This document shows, one piece after another, positions 56,232 through 64,000 of a DNA stretch of 64,000 bases. The notes beneath the pieces are model-generated. The model made no database searches. It was not told where the DNA came from and was given only the letters and a program-made list of their open reading frames with translations. Where the stretch lies: contig JAGPXD010000001.1 of NCBI GenBank assembly GCA_020746995.1, forward strand, positions 3,844,001 to 3,908,000, read 5' to 3'. Within the stretch, counting starts at the first letter, position 1. Each line of letters begins with the position of its first letter. Both the position numbers and the translations under genes were made by a program. This DNA is from Plectosphaerella cucumerina. Its lineage: Eukaryota; Ascomycota; Sordariomycetes; Glomerellales; Plectosphaerellaceae.

Positions 56232-59119
56232 TGATCGCGAAGGCGAGAATGGGATGGTCATGGAGATAGGTCTTTGTCGTCGGGGCGCATGACTAACACG
56301 CAGCGCTCTCATTAACGATGCCTTGCCTGTCGGAGAGGGTGTGCGGCGCGGGATTCCGATGATGGGACGACGCAAGGGTCCTGTCGAACGTTGGACGTCA
56401 AGGTGGAAGTGTGCCGGCCTGTAGTGATGCGACACTGGCAGAGCATGTGTGGACTTTGGCGCTCAGCGGTGTCTGAGTCTAGGTGGTGTCGACACCTACC
56501 ATGACCACGATGGCGATGCGAGGCGATGATGTGTTGCAATGGGTTGAAGGAAGGGAGAGACGGGAGAGAGTGAGGTTTCACGGGACGAACCAAAAAGGCA
56601 CGAGTCAAGGCACAGGTAAGGTTGGTCGGTTAGGGACCTGGGAGGGAGGGCGAGGCCGGAAGGGCATGAGTGAGCACCGCGACTACCTTCAGTGGGTTAG
56701 GTGCCCGTCGTAAGGTTGGTACTTGGCTGGAGACAGGACCCAGCTAGGTACCCTCAGGCCATAGACTTACTCGTTGGTACATCTGGGGCCGCCTGGGGGA
56801 GGGCCCGGGGCTTCATACCAGTCCAATGCCTTCTACGCCCCATCATCTCTAGGGTCTACCTTCCTGCCTAGTGTTGTCGACGGACCTGGACATGCCGCCC
56901 AATCGCTACGAGATGGATGTCGACAGGCAGTAACCACCTAGCCGGAAACAGCGCGCTACCTTCCACAACTAAACAGCACTCGCCCCCTCGAATCCACTCT
57001 GAGCAACCATGTCCGGCGAAGCACAGTCGGAAGGAACTGAAGGAAGGAAGTCACCAGGTGGAGGGGTACCTGCCTCTCTGCTTGTTGAGTGTGTAGAGGG
57101 AAAGAACGACCGAGGAGGTGAAGAGGCAATTGAAGGTAGCGTGCTCCGCTTGGTGCGCGTGGTTCGGACGCTCCATCAAGGCATGCAGGGACTTACTAAC
57201 ATGATGCAGGTGCAGTGTGCAGGTGCAGGTACATCGCATTTGCATCGCGTCACATCGCTCGGCGCGCCCCATCTTGGAGACACAATGGAACCCGACGGGA
57301 GCAGTCCAGCCCAGCCCTGCCCAGGCCAGCCACAACCGACCGCTTGATGGCTCGGAAATCGAGCGAACCGGCTTTTACCTTCCCCCACACGCGATTCCGA
57401 TTGCAACTCACACAAGGGCCAAGGCGACACAACAACGGGTCAAGACCGAGGCCAAGGTCAGGGGCCCGGGGGCATCAGACGGGCTCGGACGAACTCGCAT
57501 GGACCCCCCGCGGCGGCGCGCCACGCCACTGATACCGGTACCCCGTCCAGCCCGAAGCAAACAGGCAAAGAGAAGCACGTTTCGCGGCACGCTCAACGCT
57601 GGCAAAGTTCGACGCGGCCGGCCTGGTCGCCACGCTACCATCAACGTGATAAGGGTTCAATCACTGGAACGAACCTGGACTGGACCTGGACCTGGACTTG
57701 GACCTGGATCTGCCTCGTGTCCGTCCAACATGAAGTCTCGAAAAGTCGCCGTGCCCGGGGGATCGCCCACCTCTCCCACATTGGCCTGGCGTTAGGGGTC
57801 CGAGCCTGTTCCCTTCCCAGCGTTTGCTTTGCACCGGCGAGAGCCAGGGTCTGGGAAACCACAAAGGAGGGGCGACCAAGCCGACGATGGAGACAAGACG
57901 CGTCGAGTCGAGAAGTTCATGGATGTGGCTGGGAGACGACGGGGGCACCCTCTGAGGACAGAATGGCCAGGCCTGGGCCAGACAGACGGTCACAGACCAC
58001 CAAAGTCCCGTCTTCTTGATCCCAGCGAGGCTGGGGATATTCTCTCTCGACCGACGTGCTGGCTGTTGACGCGCAGAATCGGTGGCCTTTTCCAGCTGCC
58101 CCAAGTCCATTTCCAGCAACTAGATTTCTTCATTGCCAGGGACTTGAACATGGACGTCCAAGGTGAGTCCCCTTTTCTCCCCATCCATTTGCATATACCC
58201 AAGGTGCATCTGCTAAGCCTGCCTCATTTTAGATGGCGCCGGCTTGGCCGATGTTAGGTAATGCTATAGGCACAGCAAATATGCCGAACGGGAGAATTTC
58301 GAGCAAACTTCATCGCTCACGAGTAATGGGTAATACGACTGACAACTGAAAAGAGTAAGGGACCGTACGATGCCCAATATACAATTGATTGCGAGGCCGA
58401 CATAGCCCGTCCGTGGCCCGGGGGATCTTGCCCGGAGCCCATCTCAGCACTGAGCAGCACCCAACGACATGGAACATTCACGCCAGGTTGGTCCTCATCC
58501 CTTGAACCCTTCCAGAGCCGCAACATAGTTTGTTCCAAAGCTAATTGCAATGTACCCTCAAGTTGCCTGCAGTGTCCGACTCTGCTAGTACTCAAGGAGC
58601 AACGGAGCCGACGCGTCCCCCTTCTCCCACCGCTGCCGGCCTCCTCCCGGCCCGCGCATGACCGGGTTCAGGCCTCCCGCAGGACGGCTCAGACTGCCCC
58701 AACGAGAACTTTTGCACCTGCTAAAAGCGCTTACGCCCGCCCGAGTCTCCATCTTCATCCCCATCCGCACCCACATTACCTGAGGGGCTCCCAGGACGAT
58801 GGAAGGCCAGGGCAGGGAAGGCGAGGCGACGCAGAGGATGCGCACTAATACAGGGAAGACATGCCTAACCAACGAGCCTCTAAACTCCCCGATAAAACCC
58901 CTGAGGCTGCCCCTCGTGTGCCCGCCCTGTCCCGCCACCCCGTCCCGCCTCGCCCTCATCTGCCCGTCCGAGTCCTGCGCCTCACCCCTCGTTCGCGCTC
59001 TCGCCTCGCCTGGACGACCTTGATCACCCGTCGGTTTCTAGGAGGCATGGCCGCTGGACTTACCTGACCACCGCAGCAGCAGTCCGACAACTCACCGCCT
59101 CCCCTGACCGAGGTTCGGC
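56232..59119. other. Divergent 2.9-kb intergenic region
   Basis: No gene firmly supported. It holds promoters of the two flanking surface-protein genes, a TGGACC-type repeat at 57674-57711, and a short spliced-looking ORF at 58150-58261 (see findings). The 192-codon frame at 57217-57795 is Arg/Pro-rich and low-complexity. Confidence 0.5.
57674..57711 (+). repeat. Imperfect TGGACC hexanucleotide repeat
   Basis: About six imperfect copies of (C)TGGAC(C/T) in tandem. Simple repeat in non-coding sequence; no function suggested. Confidence 0.7.
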
Positions 59120-60970
59120 ATGAGGGCTCGCCATGTCGTCGCCGCCGTCCTCTTGGTCGCAATCGCGGGCCCAGTTGTCGTCGCAGATCAACAGCCAGGT
59201 GTCCGGCATGTTCCCGTCTTCCCCAGGATCGTCATACCGTCGTTGAACGCGTCGATCACCACTACGCCAGCACTCACAACTTCGCGACACTCAGATTCGC
59301 TGATCGGCATCCTCCCCTCGAGCATTCCGCCAGTATCTGCCACGCCATGGACCTCCTTGACGACTGCGCCGTCACCCGCGCAGAGTGATAGCATCTCCGT
59401 CCCCGTGGATTTTCTGACACTTCCTTCCAATGTCACCGCGACACCTTGGAGACCTGGGGCTGCCACCTCTGCCACCTCTGCCACCTCAACTACCATCAAC
59501 TGTGTTACTCCCGCTACGGAAGGGCACACGGTCATCTCTGTTGTCTATCCCTCCACCATCACCTTCTATGGGGATCCTGCGGATTATGTGCCGCCTCATC
59601 CTGAAATGACCACGCCCGAACTCTGTGCGACGCCCACCGACAAGTCCGAGTCTGGTCCTGATGCCGGCGCCGTGGCCTCCGGCATTCTGTGCCAGCATTC
59701 CGGCCCCGGAAAGAACTGCGATGCTCTCAGTGTCGGGCCGCCCCCGACAACGTCAACCCGTCCGAGGTCGAAGGAGGTCATCGTTACCTTTGTCACCACC
59801 GACAAGAACCCGTCCGTTGTTTTCAGTCCCGTCGCAACCCCCGACTTCGGAAAGGATCCCAAGGATCAGGCGGATCAGTTCCCGAACCACACCGCCGACC
59901 CGCCGCGCCGTCCACAGACCAGGCTCAATGCACCCCACGAAGCCGTCACTGCGTCTGTGCCTCGTCAGACTGTACCGCCCCCAACCTTCATCATCACCGC
60001 GGCACCCACACAGGTCATTATCAACAAACAGACCTTCACTGTGCAACCGGGGGAAACGACCAAAGTCACCGTCGAAGGTCGCACCTTTACCATCAACCCT
60101 GGCCAGATTATCGGTGACGGCAGCACCATCCAGCGGCCAGGGCACGGCAAGGCGGGCCATGTCACACCGTCCACAACTGTCGTTGGAGACGTCTCGGTCG
60201 TGCTTGCACCTTCGGGTCAGCAGTCTCTCGCTGTCATTGACGGCACCACTGTCACCGCGCCATCTGGCGCGACCGTCGTGGCGGGTGGCCAGAATATTGT
60301 CGTCCTCCCTGGTGCCGAAGGACTCGTCTTGCCAGGCTTCACCACCATACGCCTCGCCAGCGAGCAGCAACCCGTGCTTACGGAGGTTTTTGTTGAGGGA
60401 GGGCAAATGATCACAGCCATTGGCCCGACGCTCGCAGTCATCGACGGCACCACATTGCCGTTCGGGCAAGACATCCCCGCCATCGAGAGGACGGTCGGCG
60501 GAGAAGTCGTCACCATCGGGCCTTCCGGCGTCGTCGTAGGCTCAAAGACCATCGGGGGCCCCCGGGCTGCCCAGCAGGATACGGAGATTAAGATTGTTGG
60601 CGGTGCCACCCTTACCCAGATCGGCGAGTCCGTTCTCGTTGTCGGGGACGCAACTTTCACTGTCGGCCCCGGCGGCGATGGGCCCCTCACCACTGAGGTT
60701 GGCGGCGAGGATATCACCATCGGCCCCAAGGGGGTTTTCTTCTCCACGATCAGCCTCCCTTATCCGTTCGGGCCGACTATCGTCACCTCGATTGTTGCAT
60801 CCCCTTCAGCGACAGTGCCAACTCTGCCCCGAGAAACCGACAGGGACGATGCCAGCATGGACGAGGGCGACGTTGCGGATGATACTAACAAGAAGGAAAA
60901 CGACGCGTGGGCCCTGGAAGCCCCGATCTCTATCGTAATGTTTTGTGTAGCGATTGGCTTTTGGAGTTGA
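59120..60970 (+). CDS. Secreted, probably GPI-anchored cell-wall protein with repeated beta-strand motif
   Basis: Single exon of 616 residues. The signal peptide is clear (MRARHVVAAVLLVAIAGPVVVA). A Ser/Thr/Pro-rich region follows, then a Cys-containing stretch with ITFYGDPADYVPPHP and SGILCQHSGPGKNCDAL. From about residue 290 the protein is a run of Val/Ile/Gly-rich strand-turn repeats, such as IINKQTFTVQPGETTKVTVE, NIVVLPGAEGLVLPGFTT, VTIGPSGVVVGSKTIGG and ITIGPKGVFFSTISL. The C-terminus APISIVMFCVAIGFWS is a hydrophobic tail fitting a GPI-attachment signal, preceded by Asp/Lys/Glu-rich sequence. The plan resembles fungal wall proteins with predicted beta-helical repeats; no enzymatic motif is visible. 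Convergent with the gene at 61483. Confidence 0.85.
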   Translation: MRARHVVAAVLLVAIAGPVVVADQQPGVRHVPVFPRIVIPSLNASITTTPALTTSRHSDSLIGILPSSIPPVSATPWTSLTTAPSPAQSDSISVPVDFLTLPSNVTATPWRPGAATSATSATSTTINCVTPATEGHTVISVVYPSTITFYGDPADYVPPHPEMTTPELCATPTDKSESGPDAGAVASGILCQHSGPGKNCDALSVGPPPTTSTRPRSKEVIVTFVTTDKNPSVVFSPVATPDFGKDPKDQADQFPNHTADPPRRPQTRLNAPHEAVTASVPRQTVPPPTFIITAAPTQVIINKQTFTVQPGETTKVTVEGRTFTINPGQIIGDGSTIQRPGHGKAGHVTPSTTVVGDVSVVLAPSGQQSLAVIDGTTVTAPSGATVVAGGQNIVVLPGAEGLVLPGFTTIRLASEQQPVLTEVFVEGGQMITAIGPTLAVIDGTTLPFGQDIPAIERTVGGEVVTIGPSGVVVGSKTIGGPRAAQQDTEIKIVGGATLTQIGESVLVVGDATFTVGPGGDGPLTTEVGGEDITIGPKGVFFSTISLPYPFGPTIVTSIVASPSATVPTLPRETDRDDASMDEGDVADDTNKKENDAWALEAPISIVMFCVAIGFWS

Positions 60971-61482
60971 GTATGCACGCTCGGCTCGAAATAGGACTGG
61001 GCGTTGCCCAACACACGCACAAATGGTGCGACTAGACACGACGTTATGAACTGTAATAATATAGAAAGGAGGGAAAGGAGTGGATGGTTTCTGGGTATTT
61101 CTATGCAACAACAGCCGATAGGACATCGCCAGCCTCTCAAGCGTCATACAATGCATGACCTTCTCTTGACCACCGCTGAACCTGCAAACCCATCAACTGA
61201 GGTCTCGTGCATGCTGCCGAGGTTGTATGGTTGTCACAACAACAACATGTTGATGGACTCAGAGCTCAACCTGCCACCCAATCCGTTGCTCAGCCAGCCC
61301 GGACACATGCTTGGAACTGTGGCAATCTTTCCCACTTTCCTTCTTGTTTATTGTCGAAGCAATGTTGTCGAGAAGAGCCCGCTCCCTCCAAGGCGATGCT
61401 TTCCTGTCACATGTCAGCAACTACGCATACAGACTGGCTACTGGGACTTGCACTCACCACTTGACTATGGCTGAAAGGTCCA
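60971..61482. other. Convergent 3' region
   Basis: Shared 3' flank; no gene seen. Confidence 0.55.
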
Positions 61483-62106
61483 TCAGCCCGCTTTGGGGGG
61501 CCTGTTGCATCCCGGCCACTGATGCATGCTGATCGGCTGCGGGTAGTTGTTCGTCTCCCGGACAGCCTCGTCCCAGAACTTGGCCAGCGGCTTAGTGACC
61601 TCGTCAGGGAAGCCGCTGTTGTTGAACCACCGAGTCACGCGCGCCGACTCGTACACGAGCTCCTCGGCGCACTCCGTCTTGGGATCGAGCGACACCATGC
61701 GCTGCATGTGGGCGCTCAGGACGTCGAGGTTGGTATAATCTCCCCACTCGACCCTCTCCTTGGAGATCTCACGAACAAGGTCGCGGAAATGATACATGAG
61801 TGAGCTGTCGTCGTGGAATGCAATCTCAACCGGGGGAGGGAGTTTGAGGTCGAAGCGGAGCTTGGCCTCCATCAGATGCTCCTGTGCGTTGCGGAGTTCC
61901 TGGACGATGCCGCTTAGGGCCGATAGGCTGTCCTTGCCCTCGTACTTCCAGTCGCGAATCTGTTGTGGCATCGTCTCAAGGCGGAATGCCGTGTAGAGTA
62001 TCTCCTCTTTGAGATAGGGGAGGGTCTTGTTTTCTCCGGGTCCATCCTCGGGATGTAAGGGCTGGCCGTTGGATATATTGTTGCCAGTGGTGACGTCCTC
62101 TGACAT
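61483..62106 (-). CDS. Hypothetical protein
   Basis: Single exon of 207 residues from MSEDVTTGN. No signal peptide, membrane segment or low-complexity tract, which favours a real folded protein. Helical-looking sequences are YLKEEILYTAFRLETMPQQI, LSALSGIVQELRNAQEHLME and VEWGDYTNLDVLSAHMQRMV; the C-terminus is Pro/His/Trp-containing. I do not recognise a family. An open extension of 50 codons lies upstream but has no ATG in front of MSEDV that fits. Nearby genes give no clue to function. Confidence 0.7.
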   Translation of the reverse strand: MSEDVTTGNNISNGQPLHPEDGPGENKTLPYLKEEILYTAFRLETMPQQIRDWKYEGKDSLSALSGIVQELRNAQEHLMEAKLRFDLKLPPPVEIAFHDDSSLMYHFRDLVREISKERVEWGDYTNLDVLSAHMQRMVSLDPKTECAEELVYESARVTRWFNNSGFPDEVTKPLAKFWDEAVRETNNYPQPISMHQWPGCNRPPKAG

Positions 62107-62814
62107 GGCTGCTGAACGAAGGATGGCCCTGTTGCACCCGAAATATGTGATGGCTTTCTGGCACCGAGTGCTTGTTCGGTTCTGGAAACAGAAGCTGATG
62201 TGGAGGTTGGGATGCAGGCGTGGAGGGTTGGAGGACCTGTACAATGCGTAAATCAAGCAGAATAGTGGGTGGACGATAAGAGTTTGTATCGATTGTGGTC
62301 AGGTTAAGAGAAGGAACCGGATCTCTCCTGACCAGTGGGATCAGTGTATTTTCACTATATCAGGCAAGCGATTCAAGATTTTGGTGCCTGCGAAGTCTGC
62401 AGAGAGTGCAAGGCTTTGATGGCACGTGCAGGGTCAGTGAATGCACCACGGAGATTCACAAACCCAATTAAACAATTACTTGGCCAAGTTTCAGTGTGGT
62501 GCACTGGTTGAACGGCAAGCCTGACGCTGACAGCAGAGTACCGTAGACTTTTCGGCACGAGGGGCAGATCTAACGCAAGTGATAAACAAAATGACAAATA
62601 TCCGACGTCAAAAACACAAGGACGGTCACAAAGAGGGCTCATGATATGGATGGGCAGCAATGTATATTAAATGCGGAGGTGAGGCCAGCAGAAGAAGGTA
62701 ATGGCCAACCTGCCCGCCCATATTGTAGAGACAATGCAAGCAGGGCTGGCAATGGTGGTAAAAAGCCCTAAACAGATCCCGGCAGAAACAAATCAACTAA
62801 CCCCTCTACACGTC
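62107..62814. other. Spacer between hypothetical gene and WD40/UIM gene
   Basis: No gene or element seen. Confidence 0.55.
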
Positions 62815-64000
62815 TCATAGCTGTCTTCCCTTGCCCTTGCCCTGGACCTCGAGAGCAGGGAACTCCTCTCGGGGTTCGACGGAGAAAATGCCGTTGACAG
62901 GGGAGCCAGGAGCTTGCTGGTCCTCCATGCTCAGACTCAGTGCGAGCGCCAGGTCCAGGTCCTCTTGAGTGCGACTAGAGCCCTGGTTGTCGTTGGAAGG
63001 CCCGCCACCTTGGTATCGGGGCTGCGTGTGGTGAACAGGAGGGGACGACGAAGGAGAGCGCTTCGTTTTCTTGGTCTGCTTGGCCTTGAAGGTGATGGGG
63101 ACACTATAGTCGCCCGAGCCATGGTCTGGCGGCGATTGTCCGTGCTCGTTGACACCCTCTAGCAGCGAGAGACGAAGGGCTTGTTGGACCTGCATCTCGT
63201 ACTCACTCTCTTCCGCTTCCTGGGGATCAGGGAAGAGACGTCCACTACCGGACACGCTTGGCTCAGGGGTCAGCGTCGAGGTAGTGTTCTCGCTGAAGGA
63301 CGACGCAGTGTCGAAGCTTCCCTCTGCGGCCGAGCCAGTGTCACTGGCACTGGTGCGGCGCTGCTCGTCGAGCTGGTAGGCTTCCTCCGAGATCATCTGC
63401 GCGTAGTGGAGCGCTTCTTCCTCCGACATGTCTCCAAAGGCACCAACGCCGAAGCGAGATTGCAGTCGGGCTCGTTCGCGCTCTCGGTGCTCCTGTTCAA
63501 GCCGCAGCTCGGCCGTCTCGGCTGCGATGTAGCCTGATACTTTGCCGCCTTCTCGTCGGCTTGCAAGGCGACCATGCACGTCGGAGTGGCGCAGACGGCG
63601 CTTGCGTCCGGGAGGGAGGCTCGTGGCACTGTAGGACCAGTATCGCAGGAAGGATCCAAAAGCAACAACGCCGCGCAGAATTGTTGGGTCGGGATCGAGG
63701 AAGATGGTCCGGGCGGCAGAATAGTCAGCCTGTGGGAGGCCAGGGTTCATGGCCAACATGTGCCGAGGGACCCGACCTGACGGCTTAGCGTTCAGGGTGC
63801 GGACCGGCTCCGTGACCGATGCCAGAGGGTCCCAGGCCTGCACAAGGCCATCGTTGCCGCCGTGAACAAGGTAGAGACCGTTCAGAGCCAGGCACGATAC
63901 CTCTGGAGAATCTGTCTGAACGATACGGACGGGACTGATGTCTGCCGACGGCCCAGCGTCGCGAACATTCCACAGGAGGACAGCTCCGGTCTTCGTGCCA
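62815..64000 (-). CDS. WD40 protein with ubiquitin-interacting motifs, Ufo1-like (5' end outside window)
   Basis: The reading frame is open to the window edge, so only the C-terminal 394 residues are present. The first visible part is WD-repeat sequence: KTGAVLLWNVRDAGPSADIS and LYLVHGGNDGLVQAWDPLA. A region with conserved SGYIAAETAELRLEQEHRER follows. Three ubiquitin-interacting-motif-like helices are seen: SEEEALHYAQMISEEAYQL, ESEYEMQVQQALRLSLLEG and TQEDLDLALALSLSMEDQ. Yeast Ufo1, an F-box SCF adaptor, has the same order of WD repeats then C-terminal UIMs. Whether an F-box lies upstream cannot be seen. The end KGKGRQL is basic. Confidence 0.82.
   Translation of the reverse strand, partial: GTKTGAVLLWNVRDAGPSADISPVRIVQTDSPEVSCLALNGLYLVHGGNDGLVQAWDPLASVTEPVRTLNAKPSGRVPRHMLAMNPGLPQADYSAARTIFLDPDPTILRGVVAFGSFLRYWSYSATSLPPGRKRRLRHSDVHGRLASRREGGKVSGYIAAETAELRLEQEHRERERARLQSRFGVGAFGDMSEEEALHYAQMISEEAYQLDEQRRTSASDTGSAAEGSFDTASSFSENTTSTLTPEPSVSGSGRLFPDPQEAEESEYEMQVQQALRLSLLEGVNEHGQSPPDHGSGDYSVPITFKAKQTKKTKRSPSSSPPVHHTQPRYQGGGPSNDNQGSSRTQEDLDLALALSLSMEDQQAPGSPVNGIFSVEPREEFPALEVQGKGKGRQL

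Noticed and set aside
57217..57795. Plus-strand 192-codon frame
   Set aside because: Arg/Pro/Thr-rich, no recognisable fold, no splice-supported extension.
1..64000. Secondary-metabolite cluster, prokaryote-type operons, CRISPR or intact transposon
   Set aside because: No PKS/NRPS/terpene core enzyme, transposase, integrase or reverse transcriptase, and no spaced direct-repeat array was seen; genes are typical dispersed fungal housekeeping genes.

Overview
The window is nuclear DNA from a filamentous ascomycete (Pezizomycotina, most likely a Sordariomycete). The evidence is a compact GC-rich layout, short introns of about 50-110 nt with GT..CTAAC..AG signals, the fungal Zn2Cys6 and GATA regulator families, a 929-residue fungal conventional kinesin, and an arg-2/CPA1-type gene with its fungal arginine attenuator peptide. 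The species cannot be named from the sequence. There is no rRNA, tRNA, CRISPR array, intact transposon or secondary-metabolite cluster. It reads as a core housekeeping chromosome arm.

Layout: 0.3-6.0 kb, a FarA/CTF1-like Zn2Cys6 regulator and a LysM-domain protein, convergent. 6.8-10.3 kb, ARV1, V-ATPase subunit e and the BAR protein GVP36. 11-15 kb, a complex I NDUFA5-type subunit, the PP2A methyltransferase PPM1 and a multispanning membrane protein. 15.5-22.5 kb, kinesin-1, RAD6/UBC2 and mitochondrial acetyl-CoA acetyltransferase. 23-32 kb, a PCI protein, a SUN/GH132 wall protein, an Acinus-like SAP protein and a conserved hypothetical. 34-40.7 kb, a two-finger GATA factor of the siderophore-repressor type, TVP15 and MEF2. 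41-48.7 kb, carbamoyl-phosphate synthase small subunit with a spliced uORF, ETF-beta, an ArfGAP and a two-RRM protein. 51-64 kb, TAH18, a membrane-anchored aspartic-protease-like protein lacking the first catalytic Asp, a GPI-type wall protein, a hypothetical, and a WD40/UIM protein cut by the window edge.

The genes are not a co-functional cluster. They alternate in head-to-head and tail-to-tail pairs. Several serve mitochondria (complex I, thiolase, MEF2, ETF-beta, carbamoyl-phosphate synthase), others the Golgi and secretory route (GVP36, TVP15, ArfGAP, ARV1) or the cell wall and surface (SUN, GPI protein, protease-like protein).

The observations most worth following up are the arginine attenuator peptide, rebuilt here from three exons including one of 13 nt, and four AT-rich, TpA-rich islands that all lie in head-to-head promoters. 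Exon boundaries were chosen by hand from splice consensus, reading frame and family resemblance remembered without a search. No alignment or transcript evidence was available.
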